From Lunularia cruciata (Eukaryota > Streptophyta > Marchantiopsida > Lunulariales > Lunulariaceae), in the NCBI GenBank assembly GCA_948567375.1, contig OX419758.1, positions 39,137,473 through 39,201,472 of the forward strand: a stretch of DNA of 64,000 nt, given 5' to 3'. The notes under the pieces are model-generated. The model was given only the letters and a program-made list of their open reading frames with translations. It was not told the DNA's origin and did no database searches. Position 1 is the first letter of the stretch. Each line of letters opens with the position of its first letter. Shown piece after piece: positions 43,834 to 54,530 of the stretch. The position numbers were made by a program, and so were the translations under genes.

Positions 43834-45582
43834 GATGTGAGAGTGAATGGTCACAACATCAACGATGCATTGGTTGATGGAGGATCAGCAGTGAATGCCA
43901 TGTTAGAAAGGTTGATGAAGAAGTTGGGTATGATACCCTCAAGACCTTCAACATTTGTGGTGAGCATGGCAAACAAGCAACAAGTTCGACCAGTAGGGGT
44001 GATGGATAAGGTGGTAGTTTCAGTTATGGGAGTTCAAAATCTCATGAATTTCCAAGTCTTGAAGGATTCAAGTTATGACTTACTTCTTGGGAGGCCATGG
44101 TTGAGAGCAGCACGCACAACTGATCGATGGCACAAAGGGTACTTGAGGATTGGGCCATCAAACCATAGAGTCACAGTTCCTGTGACTAACACCACCAACA
44201 CTTCATATTCAGATACACCATCTTCTGATTATTGGGAATCAGATTCTGAAGAAGGAGCTTCAGGTGTGGACACAAGCATGGAGGAAGAGACTTCCACGGA
44301 GGAGGATGAATCTAAATCTGATTCAGATGTGTATCCCTTGTGTGCTATGGATTTTGCACCTAAGCCAGAGGTTTTGAAGGACCCAGACAAATCACCATTG
44401 ACACTTGAGGAGGTAGAGAGAAGGTTAGCTACCCTCAAGTATGGCCTAAATGTTACCAAGGAGGAGAAGGTGAGATTTGAGGAGATTTTCCGCAAGTTCA
44501 TCCATGTGTTTGCTTTTAGTTACAAGGATTTGAAGGAAGTCACCTTAGAGGAGCACAAGATAGAGGTGGAGTCACATGCAAGACCAATCCGCCAAAAGCA
44601 ACGTCGCATTAGCCCACCAATATCTTTGGTTGTGAAGGAGGAGATTGATAAGCTCAAGGAGGCTGGATTTATCTTTGAGGTGAAGAATTCAGAATGGGTG
44701 TCTCCAATTGTCATTGTGGAGAAAAAGAATGACAAGCTTCGGGTATGTGTGGATTACAAGAAGCTTAATGCTGTTAAGAAGAAGGACTACTACCCATTGC
44801 CATTCATTGATGAGATCTTGGAGGAGGTTGCAGGTCATGAGAGGTACAGTTTTAGAGATGGTTATAGTGGATACAACCATATGAAGATTGCACCAGAGCA
44901 TCAACAACTCACCACATTCACCACACCTTGGGGAACTTACGCTTTCAAGGTCATGCCTTTTGGGCTTTGCAATGCTCCAGCCACATTCCACCGGTTCATG
45001 AACAAGGTATTTGAACCTTTCATTGGGAAATTTGTGAGAGACTTCATTGATGACTTTTGTGTCTATGGGAGCAAGGAGGAGCACTTTGAGCACCTAATCA
45101 AAGTCTTGCAACGCTTGGATGAGGGAAATGCATCACTCAACCCAGAGAAGTGCATTTTTGGATGTGAAGAAGGTCTACTTTTGGGGCACATCATCTCCAA
45201 GGATGGAATAGCAGTTGTTCTTGAGAAGGTGAGGAAAATCTTAGACCTTCCATTCCCTTCAAGCTTGACAAAGTTACGCCAATTCTTGGGGATGGTTGGG
45301 TACTATAGGAGGTTCATCTTCTCATTTTCCAACAAGGCTTATGCATTGACCATCTACATGAAGAAGGGTGTAGATTACATGGTGATTTTGGAAGACAAGG
45401 AGGCTCTCAAAGCTTTTGAGGAGCTCAAGCAATCCCTTGTTGTAGCTCCAATTCTTGCTAAACCTGATTGGAGTAAGCCTTTCATCCTCTACACTGATGC
45501 TTCTAATGTAGCTATAGGATGCACTCTTAGTCAATTAGACCAAGATGGGCATGATCATCCAATAGCTTATGCTAATAGGTAG
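43819..45582 (+). pseudogene. Protease, RT and RNase H start of X (587 codons open)
   Basis: The longest open frame of the window. Protease: ALVDGGSAVNAM with active-site D-G-G-S at 43876-43887, and LLLGRPWLRA. An acidic linker (EEDESKSDSDVYPL) follows. RT: LVVKEEIDKLKEAGF, KKLNAVKKKDYYPLPFIDE, VMPFGLCNAPATFHRF and the catalytic FIDDFCVY with Asp-Asp at 45049-45054. The thumb reads LRQFLGMVGYYRRFI. RNase H begins ILYTDASNVAIGCTLSQ. It ends in TAG at 45580-45582 where Z has CAG. The 5' end lies beyond a frame change relative to gag. Confidence 0.93.
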
Positions 45583-47199
45583 ATGGTTTCAGCAGAGAAG
45601 AACTACTCTGTCACGGAGAGAGAAATATTGGTAGTGATCTTTGGTCTCAAGAAGTTTAGACACTACTTGATTGGAGGGAAAGCCACAATTGTCACGGATC
45701 ACAAGGCTTTGAAGTACATCTTCAACAAGCCTAATGTTGAAGGGAGACTAGCAAGGTGGATGATACTCATGTCTGAGTATGACTACACAATTGAAGATAG
45801 GCCAGGAAAGAAACATGCAAATGCTGATTTGTTATCTAGAGCCTATGATCATGATGGAGATGAACCAATGGATGATTCCTTCCCGGATGAGGAGCTCATG
45901 ACAATCTCAGTCACTCAAGAGATTCCAATGGAGTACAAGGAGATTATGGATTTTGTGACAAGAGGTAACTATCCAGAAGGGATGCATGCTAGGGAGAGGA
46001 ATGCCCTTGCAGCAAGATCTAGACCTTACCCAATGGTGGAGGATATTCTTTTTCACCAAGGAGCAGATGGTCTACTTCGAAGAGTAGTGGGTAAGGAAGA
46101 GTCTATCCTACTCATAAAGGAGTTTTATGAAGGTTTAGTATGTGGAGGACACTTTGCAGGAAAGGTGACTGCTTTCAAGATTCTAGATGCAGGTTACCAT
46201 TGGAGAGGGATTTTCAAGGATTGTCTTGATTATTGCAAAAGTTGTCATGTTTGTCAAGCTTTTGCTAGAAAGTCTACATTCACTCCACCACTTAGATCAA
46301 TTCCATTGCTAGGACCTTTTGAGAAGTGGGGATTTGATTTTGTAGGTCCTCTCAATAGAACCCCAAGGAACAATGGGTACATTGTGGTAGTTACTGATTA
46401 CCTTACCAAGTGGGTTGAGGCTAGACCATTGAGGGACAAGAATGAAGATGAAGTGGGTAAATTTCTTTATGAACGCATTATCACTAGGTTTGGATGCCCT
46501 TTGGAGTTGGTTTCTGATAGAGGAGGAGAGTTTACAGGAAACATTACTACAACCATGCTACAACATTTATCTATCACACATAGAGTAACTACATCCTATA
46601 AGCCAAATTACAATGGCTTGGCAAAGGGAACCAATCAGACCTTGTGCATGATGTTGGCCAAAGATGCAGAAATGGAGGGGGCTAAACATCATTGAGACAA
46701 GAGGATTCATGCAGTTTTGTGGGAGTATAGGACAACCATGAAGATTTCCACCGGATATTCTCCATTTCAATTGGTGTATGGTATTGAGTCTACCCTACCT
46801 ATTCACTTTGATCTTCCTACCTTCCAAAGCATTCATAGGAGATTGAAGAAAGCACAAGGAGGTGATGCAGAGAAGTCAAGGAAGGATCAACTCATGGAGT
46901 TGGAAGAGGCAAGAGCAGTTGCTATGGTTTGAGTGGAGCAAGCCCAAAGGAAACAAAAGGAGAGCTATGACAAGATGCAAGGCAAGAAGAAGGTGGAGAC
47001 TTTCAAAGAAGGTGATTGGGTAATGTTGTTTGAATCCATTGTATTCAAGAGAGTGCAAAAGAAGTTTTTGCCTAAGTACTTTGGACCTTTCATAGTGGAG
47101 AAGGTGTGGGGAAATTACACCTATGATCTCAAGGAGTTGGGAGGAAGACACTTTGATAGGATTAACCATGATAAGTTGAAGATGTACCATAGAAGGTAG
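45583..47199 (+). pseudogene. RNase H and integrase of X
   Basis: After the TAG the same frame continues: YSVTEREILVVIFGLKKFRH and HANADLLSRA close RNase H. The integrase HHCC finger (CGGHFAGKV, AGYHW, CKSCHVC) lies at about 46144-46260. The core has Asp in WGFDFVG (46336-46338) and SDRGGEF (46516-46518), but NGLAKGTN puts Lys at 46624-46626, where the D,D-35-E Glu belongs; Z keeps Glu. Stops lie at 46693-46695 and 46930-46932. The end has FLPKYFGPFIVEKV, a GPY/F-like module, and no chromodomain. The final stop is at 47197-47199. Confidence 0.93.
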
Positions 47200-47232
47200 A
47201 GAGAACTTCACTTTGAGGACAAAGTGAAAACT

Positions 47233-47247
47233 TAGTCTGGGGGTAAA
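47233..47247 (+). promoter_or_regulatory. Polypurine tract of X
   Basis: TAGTCTGGGGGTAAA directly precedes the 3' LTR, the usual place for plus-strand priming. Z has AGTTCAGGGGTAAA at the same place (near 57742). Confidence 0.8.
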
Positions 47248-47939
47248 TGTAACACCCATTTGTGCATGTGTGTGGTATTGTGATATTTAACTTGGTATTA
47301 CAAGTACTTAAGAGAGATTATTTATATAGAGATAAAGGATAGTTCTATATTACTCATGGTTAGCTAAAGTTAGTTATAGCTAAGATAGAGGGGACTTTAC
47401 TTTAGAGGAAGTAGAAAAGATGAGCACCACTATTTTGGATTTTAGTGTGTTGACTTGGTATTATTCCTATGTGTTTGGCTTTGAGGAAAGAGTTGAGAAC
47501 TCTTAGGCCTACAAGCCTTTTTGTTTTGGATTCTTCTTTAGTCCAAGGATAGCCCATGTGAAGGAATCCTTGCTTTAGTGGTTGGGTCAAGATAAGACTA
47601 CATGCTTAGGGGAATATGCCCATGTGAATGGATATTCCTTTCTACTTTTTAACTTTACTTGACTTTTAGTCTAGTAACTTGAGTTACTACGGTAATTAGT
47701 AACTTTGGTACGTAACTATTTCACAAGTATATAAACAAGGGGTGAGGAGGTACTCAAGATCCTTTCATTTGCAACTATCTCTCTCTCATTGAGTTCTCTA
47801 GTGAGCAATATCTTGAGTCTTGGAGTGTTAGCCTTGGAGGAGTATGATGGAGTTGGGGTTCCTTGCCTTCTTAGTCCATGGTGCGCTACCATAATAGCCA
47901 TCAGAGGTTCATTCTGAGTGAGAGACATGCCTGCTCACA
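47248..47939 (+). repeat. 3' LTR of X
   Basis: TGTAACACCC to GCTCACA, 692 bp, pairs with 40146-40837. The TATA box is at 47728-47735. GATC follows. Confidence 0.97.
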
Positions 47940-47943
47940 GATC
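47940..47943. repeat. Target site duplication of X, right copy (GATC)
   Basis: It matches 40142-40145. The Y integrase resumes here. Confidence 0.75.
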
Positions 47944-48530
47944 CAAGAATGAGTAAGTTGTCCCTTCACTAGACTTGTCAGGAAGTGCCACCAACTCAAT
48001 CCACTTGGAGAAGTGCTCCACCATCACCAAGACATATCGATGAGGTCTCACAGTCAGTGGTAAAGGTCAAGCAAAGTCCAAACTCCAATGGTAACCCAAT
48101 CCCATGATAGGTAATAGGTGTTATTGTGGTGTAGGAGCATTGAATGATGCTCTAACTTAAGCACAAACCACACATCTGGCAACAAACTACTTTACCTTGA
48201 TCTGCATACCGCACCACCAATAATGACTATGGAGTAAGCTATATGTACTCTTTACTCCAAAATGTCCTAGCTCCTCATGAGCATGACGGACCAACTATGG
48301 TCTTTGAGATGGAAGTGGTACTACTCACACTCTACCATCCTCCCATACATGCAAAAGGTGTTTGCACTCCAATCTGAATTGTCTGGCTTGATGAAGAACA
48401 CTGTCTCTCTCCTTGGCCCCAATTGTGCTACCCACAACACGAGTGCAAAGATAGTGCATCATCATGAATGTCTTGCTGAAATGTACCAATATCTTCACTC
48501 TCTGGATCTATGACCTCAATAACTCCTCCT
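47944..48530 (-). pseudogene. Y integrase zinc finger and first half of core
   Basis: The minus strand reads HAHEELGHFGVKST, SHYWWCGMQ and CVVCA, which is the HHCC finger (about 48150-48290). YHWSLDFA follows with the first catalytic Asp at 48076-48078, then RYVLVMVEHFSKWIELVALP. It is broken by several TGA/TAA codons and then by the X insertion. Joined with 39879-40145 the D, D and E residues are all present. Confidence 0.85.
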
Positions 48531-48753
48531 ATATACATTGAGAGAGATACCACCAAAGCTTTAGCAAATAAAAGAGAAAGGCAGATGCATGCCAACTTGG
48601 CACCATCTCCTCATCTATCTCACCATGCCAATGTGCTCCGGTCTGATCTTGCTCGCTAGGACATGGGTTTCTACTCAGCCTATCTGCATCAAGGTTCACC
48701 ACTCTAGGTTTGTGAACAACCGTGAAATCATACTCCTATAAAATCAAAGTCCA

Positions 48754-50130
48754 TCATGCAAGCTTCCTTGAAAGCTTGTTGGACTCCATCAACCACTTCA
48801 GCGGCTGATGATCAATGATGAGAGTGAAGGGGTTACCAAAAAGGTAACATCCAAAATGTGCTACTGCCCAAATTGCTGCCAAGCACTCTCCCTCATATGA
48901 ACTATACTTTGCCTCTGCTGAATTGTTGGAGCAACTAGCATAGGCCACCACAAATTCCTTCCCCTCATCATCATGTTGGGTGAGCACTGCTCCAAGCCCC
49001 AACATACTCCAATCAGTATGAACCTAAAATGGTTGTCCTCTGATCGGTCTCTTCAAAATAGGAGTAGATGTCAACCTCTCCTTGAGCTCTACAAAAGCTC
49101 TCTCCTGCTCATCTCCCCAACACCACTCTTTTGTTAGCTTGGTCAGCTTTGTCAAGGCCTTGGCAATAGCACTAAATCCTCTAACATAGCGTCAATAGAA
49201 GTTTGCCAACCTAAGAAATGCTCGCACTCTGCTCATCCATAGGCCACGCAATACTTGCAATAGTTTCCACCTTGGTCTACTAAACACCAAGTCCTCCGGG
49301 GTAGATAGTGTGACCCAAATACTCAACCTGCTTGTGGAAGAACCTACACTTCCCAAGATGTAATTTGAGGTCATGAGATCTCAACCTCTCAAAAACCTCC
49401 AACAACTATTTCTCATGCTACTCCACAGTAATGTTATAGATCAAAATGTCATCAATATAGCACCGAGCAAAATCTATTCCAGCTAGGATCTTATCCATGA
49501 CCCTCTGGAACTCAATAGGAGTGTTCTTTAACCCAAATAGTAAGAACCTCCATTGATATAACACATCCTTGCCATGAGGATCAATAACATAGAATGTTTT
49601 TTTAGACTTATCCTCCTCTATGATTGGCAACTGATGATATCCCGCTCAAAGATCCAAAGTACTAAAGACCTTTGCATGCCCAATTGCATCAAAAATCTCC
49701 TTTGATGTAGGTATGGCATACGAATCAGCCCTGGTCTATTGGTTGATAAGATGGTAATCTCCACACATCTGCCTATCTGTGTAGTTGCCATGCATATCCT
49801 TCTTGGCTGGCATCATTGTTGTTGATGCATACTCTCCATGTGAGATCTCCACCAAACCAGCCTCAAAAAGGTCACTACTCCAGCTTTGAATCAATGTCCT
49901 CTCCATATCACTATATTGATAATGACATCAAAAAACTAGTGTATTGTTAGTCAGCTCAATCCGTATACCAGGTCCCTTCAGAGTACCCAAATCCTTCATA
50001 CTCAAGGCAAAACAACTCGTGTGACTCTTCAAGAACCTCCAAACCCCCAGTCTTTCCTCTCGAGTACGCTTGGGTCCAAGATCTGGTTCCCAAGTATCCT
50101 TTGTAATTATAGTCAAAGTGGAAGACATAC
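48754..50130 (-). pseudogene. Reverse transcriptase and RNase H of Y
   Basis: From 50128 the pre-RT linker has FALSMKDLGTLKG and IRIELTNNTLVF. The RT palm at 49418-49630 has FYVIDPHGKDVLYQW, FGLKNTPIEFQRVMDKIL and CYIDDILIY with the Asp pair at 49448-49453. The thumb part lies near 49192-49374 in a shifted frame. RNase H (48754-49005) reads GLGAVLTQHD, AYASCSNN, YEGECLAAIWAVAHF and LIIDHQPLKWLM. Catalytic RT residues are retained while stops and shifts divide the gene. Confidence 0.88.
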
Positions 50131-50484
50131 TGACTGGCTGCTACATTGGGCCCTTGGGAGCAATAGTGTCATGCCTCCGACCACTAGAGATCCCAGCCTC
50201 TATGTGAAAAACTCCCTCTACTCTGGCTGCAAGCTCCACACGTCCTCTAGTTGCATCCCAAGTAGACCAAGGGTGTATTCCAAGTAGCCCATGCTCACAT
50301 GGATGGACTCCAAGTAGACTACTCTCCCTAGTAGCTATTGGATGTATCCCAAGAATACTATGTCCACTCGGTCCATCGCCCCCAACATGCCTAAATTGTC
50401 TCAATAGGCACAGGGCTCACAAGTGTCCAAGTGGTGATGCCTATCAAGTACATCCTACACTGCTCTACCAAGCCAAGGCTCATA

Positions 50485-51500
50485 ATCTAGGTCAAACAGT
50501 TCAGGTCCATAGCTTGACCTAACATCTAATGCTTGGATGCCTCTGACACTATTGGAATAGCGGTAATACCGGTGCAAAAACCCATCGCCTGCTCTCTCTC
50601 ATTGGCATTAGGCTCCACCAACTATTGTAATTGTGAGTCCCAAACAAGTCCAAGTGCTCCCTCTCAAAAAGCATGAGAGCTTGGGAAACTCATGAGTGTG
50701 GGAAATGCAGCTCTAGGCTGTCCGACTAGGTTCACCACTGCTATAGGTGACCTATTAGCCACTACCACTATCTGAGACTGATGCCCAACATCCAAGATAT
50801 CATCAACAAGGATGTGGTCAAGTTGCTGAATCCCATCATAAGCACGCTGTAAAACCTCTTTGGGTAGGAGGTTTGTCCACCAAAGACAAAGACGATGAGC
50901 CTGTGATCACACTCTAGCTGCATCTAACAATATAGTAGGTCCCATCCAAGAATGGACCTGATAAGTACTTGCCACCACTCTGGTGCAAGAATCACCCATC
51001 AGAGGAACATTCAACAAAAGGTAAGCTGGAGAAATGGACTAATGAACCTAGAGATGTTGTAGTGTTCGTAACATCTCCCAAAACACACCAGAATGAGGAT
51101 CTTGAAGACCCAAACCTTGGCTCACATGTGCATGTCACTGACATGGCCATCCAGAAATCACCAAGTGAATAGGCCCATGTCTCTCTAGATCACGCGCTCC
51201 AAGTAAAGAAATGTCTACTTACCAGTAGGGCCTTCTGGTAATCTTTGATTGCTGACATCGGTAATAACTCCGAGTACCAATAGGCCAAGTGTGCCACATG
51301 ATGTAAAGAGACTTGCCTAGCAGTCTCATCTCTCTCTACATACAAGTACCTTTGTACTCGTATACTTGCCTGTAATACTATAGCTAGTCCGGTGCTAATC
51401 TCACCAAACAACTCCAATAAACATATCCCCTCTACTGGATACTGCCAAGCAATGAGTGTGGTATCCAAAGGTGTCAAAGTGATCAACTCTAGAGGCTCAA
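50485..51500 (-). pseudogene. C5 cytosine methyltransferase-like domain in Y polyprotein
   Basis: Motifs appear in the order of a C5 DNA methyltransferase, reading down. Motif I (SAM binding) is LLELFGEISTGLA (51385-51429), then RVQRYLYVERDETARQV. Motif IV is PIHLVISGWPCQ with the catalytic Cys codon at 51141-51143, then GLGLQDPHSGVFWEMLRTLQ. Motif VI is PAYLLLNVP (51009-51011), with Leu for the Glu of ENV. The later part has ILLDAA, AHRLCLWWTNL (50869-50900), RAAFPTLMSF, NEREQAMGF (50581-50605) and LGQAMDLNCLT. The F-x-x-I-x-T-G-L and AHR...TNL wording recalls DNMT3-type enzymes. Frame changes occur between motifs I and IV, and stops occur after PCQ and later. It lies between protease and RT. 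Confidence 0.82.
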
Positions 51501-51810
51501 CCTCAAACTCATCTCTTGATGGTACAAAAGCTCCACTCCAAACCTGTTGCACCAATTGATCTGTATGTTGCTGCAATGCCTCCTCTGAACTCCATAATGA
51601 AACATCCAAGGTGGATGGAACAATCCCACTTGTGCTCCAAATTTGAGTGATCTCCTTTGGTACTGGAGTATCCTCTGTATGGGCGTTCTCCTCTAACAAG
51701 TCACCAAACCAAGTAACTGCACCATTGAAAGCTAAAATTGATGCAGTTATGCTCTCGGACTGTAGTGAGCCAAGACTGCCACTACTGAAGCATATTGGTA
51801 GGTAACATAC
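51501..51810 (-). pseudogene. Linker between Y protease and methyltransferase domain
   Basis: The upper part of the 169-codon open stretch 51190-51699 (LEENAHTEDTPVPKEITQIW, VPSRDEFEVEPLEL) is acidic and without a known fold. It joins directly to motif I of the methyltransferase in one frame, which shows the domain is fused to the polyprotein and is not a separate insertion. Confidence 0.6.
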
Positions 51811-52190
51811 TCATCCCTCACCAGACTGCCAACCTGGTCTATAGGAGGTTGTCTCCTCCCAATAGTCAGTACTGAAACCCATGGGGTATACCACTGCTCT
51901 CCCAACTAGCACATCATATGACTCAACTATTGTTGTAATAGCTTGAGCTCTCACCACCGAGCTATCCGTCGGATAACTAGGCTGAACTTGGACAACAAGA
52001 CAACAACTCCCCATGTGTGATGTATTGTGTCAAACCACCACCTAGAGATGTCTGGATTTGAAATGGACACCTCTCCACATCGGTCTTCCATAACTCCAAA
52101 TCGACTACTACTGCCTTCCCCAACATAAGGGGCTATGCACCAGAGTCTAACAAGACTTTCTATGCTGTATAGACCTTCCTTGAAGGTCAC
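51811..52190 (-). pseudogene. Retropepsin-like protease of Y
   Basis: The active site reads KVLLDSGA with D-S-G-A at 52136-52147, then PLMLGKAVVVDLELW after a stop. ESYDVLVGRAVVYPMGFSTD and YRPGWQSGEG near 51811-51930 resemble the end of the protease domain of such elements. Two or more stops and a frame change are present. Confidence 0.8.
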
Positions 52191-52990
52191 ACCAAATAGA
52201 AAATCCCCCTTTGGTTATCCAATAGTACAACACCAAGTGTGAACCGCGCTCTCTCAAAGACCAATCTAGGTGTCAACTCCTCTAGTCTAGCCATTGTTGC
52301 TTGCCATAAGCCATTGGTTGCTGAACATATCCCATGCTCCTCAACCAAGTCAACTCCACTATCAACCACTTCTGCTCTAGTAGTAGGAACCGCATCATCC
52401 CTACTCTCACAAAGTGCGGCAGCCGATCGGAACACTAGGGTTGGGTCAACTTCCAATATAAACATGTCACTGGCTAAAAACAAAGGGCAATGCATAATCA
52501 GCTGAGCCGCTCCCAACATCATGCTAGACTCAGTTTGTGTAGTACCAAGTGGTTGACTAGCAAGTAGTCTATCATGTATTCCATCACCACCTACCACACC
52601 TGCACTAGGACATCTAGGAACCATGGACGTTGTCTGCAATGCCTCAGATAGTGTGAAAGACTGGGGGAGTCTAACCTGTCTCCCAACCTCTCCTCTCTAT
52701 GAGTCCAACTCCACCAATGCTCTTCTAGGCTCCTCTAGCACGTACTGCACTCCTAGTCACTACTATAGATCCATCTACTTGTGCTGCTCTACACATGAAG
52801 TCCAAAGCATCTCTATCACCAGCATATGAGGTGGAAGCCTTAACACCCAAATTTGATCTCCTCTAAGCAATAGCCATACTAGCCAATCTTTGCTCCAACT
52901 GCTCAATCCGAGTAGCCATAGCTGTATCAAAAGTAAGGGCAAGTATTGCACCCCTACTAGGTGCAGATCCTCTACCACCACTCTACCACC
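52191..52990 (-). pseudogene. Region between Y gag and protease
   Basis: A 150-codon open stretch (52187-52639) and a preceding part with TRIEQLEQRLASMAI (about 52890-52940, a short coiled-coil-like segment) are seen. No catalytic motif is visible. It is most likely the C-terminal gag extension or linker. Confidence 0.5.
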
Positions 52991-54235
52991 TCGTCCTCCA
53001 TGAACTTGAGCTCCTCTACTACCTACCATAGCAGCCCTACCACTCCGTAACTCCGGGTGTAGGTCAAAGCACTGGTCACTAGTGTGACCAAATCTATGGC
53101 AATGCTCACATTGCCTCTATGTTGGTTGTGATGTACCTGAGTTAATAGGTCCACTACCCTGAGTACACTCTCTCTAATGGTGAGGTCCACCACAAGTCCA
53201 ACAAGCAACACTACTACTCACTGGTTGCTGCTGACCCAAAAATGAAGGTAAGGGTCTAACTCCACTAGGCCCTCCACTTGCCCCATAAGATTTGGGCTGT
53301 CCACCCTATCCTCAAAAACCAACTGGGCATGGTGCACTCTGGAAGAAGTAACAGTTGTGGATGAGGTCTCCCTACCAAATCTAGATGTCACCACTCTCTC
53401 CTCCACCATGTTGAGCTCAATACGCTTAGCCAAACCAAAGACCACTGCCAAAGTAGCCTATAACAATGTAGCATCACAAACTCTACGTCACAACTCCCTA
53501 TCCAGTATCCCATACCAAAATTGGACTGCTTGGGCCTCAGTAACTCCCTGAGTGAAACTAATCAACCGCCTCATGCAAGTGTATGCCTCGTGTAGGCTCT
53601 CTCCAGCCTTTCATTGGAACTCATGCAAGCTTCTCAACTTGTTAGTCCGCACTCCTTGGTAGTTTTGCCTCAAACACTAGAAGAAGTCCACCATGGGGTT
53701 AAACCTTGGTACCACACTACCTCATGTAGTGGAACCTCCACTCGTGGTAACACTATCTCCAGCTAGTGCATCTCCACTAGCTCCACCAACACTTCTCGAG
53801 CTAGAACTCGTGATACAGCAAATCTACTCTTGGCAACCAAGCCTGAAGTGATAGAGATATAGTTCGGAGACCAATATTGTCTCCCTAACTCAATCTCCTC
53901 CAAATGAGCTCTCCTGAACTCATGGTAGTCATCCATTGGTGGATCCTCCAAATGCTGAAACAACCCTTCTATGCTATGAAAGGTGTGAACAAAGTCGGGT
54001 TCTGCATCTGCTATAGATCACACCAACTATCAAACTCTTGGATGAAGTCATCCAACTCAATGGTACCCACTATAATAGAGTAAGGCCTAGGGCTTTTGGA
54101 GGCCCCATAAATCTTGTCCATGTCCCACAACAATAGTGCAGACAATTGCAAGACAAGTGCACTCTTAATTGGATCAACTTTTGTGTCAAACTCCAACTCA
54201 GAGTCAATCTCCTCCCTCACTGGGACCTAGGATAT
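52991..54235 (-). pseudogene. Gag of Y with two zinc knuckles
   Basis: The gag domain starts near 54220 (LDDFIQEFDSWCDL) and continues QHLEDPPMDDYHEFRRAHLE (53763-53963). Two knuckles follow: CWTCGGPHH, a stop, then REC at 53165-53203, and CEHCHRFGHTSDQC at 53069-53110. Gly/Arg-rich sequence (VHGGRGG) follows at about 52985-53010. Frame changes and stops are frequent. Confidence 0.8.
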
Positions 54236-54342
54236 AGGTTGATATTGAGTGCCAATCCAAGTTAATCCACTGCATACTATAGGGCTATCTCCTCTAGAAT
54301 CCCCAAAGAACTCCTTCATGACAAAGTAACCGCAACTACAAT

Positions 54343-54365
54343 CGCAACCGCAAATTGCGGTTGCG
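54343..54365. repeat. Perfect short inverted repeat
   Basis: CGCAACCGCAA (54343-54353) and its complement TTGCGGTTGCG (54355-54365) face each other around one base and lie in a longer imperfect palindrome. It could form a hairpin or cruciform in the Y leader. A role in RNA packaging or dimerisation is speculation. Confidence 0.8.
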
Positions 54366-54394
54366 GTTGTGGGTACTTGCAACAACAAGTACCC

Positions 54395-54530
54395 CACCAA
54401 GTGCCAACACTAACCAAGCACCACCAAGTGCCAACACCAACCGAGCACCACCAAGTGCCAATACCAACCAAGCACCACCAAGTGCCAATACCAACCAAGC
54501 ACCACCAAGTGCCAAAACTAACGGAACATT
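54395..54530. repeat. 27-bp minisatellite, five units
   Basis: Units start at 54395, 54422, 54449, 54476 and 54503, each CACCAAGTGCCAA followed by a variable ACCAACCAAG-like part. The 27-bp period keeps frames open on both strands, and the resulting open stretches are shadows. It lies between the Y 5' terminal repeat and gag. Confidence 0.95.

Larger units (their letters stand above)
40146..47939 (+). mobile_element. Full-length gypsy element X (7794 bp)
   Basis: X has two 692-bp LTRs, a primer binding site, a pre-gag ORF, gag, protease, RT, RNase H, integrase and a polypurine tract, all on the plus strand. It is flanked by GATC and sits between the first and second catalytic Asp of the Y integrase. 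The LTRs differ by about ten bases in the first 190, mostly transitions, so it is younger than Z but not new. Stops, frameshifts and a lost integrase catalytic Glu make it non-autonomous now. Confidence 0.95.
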
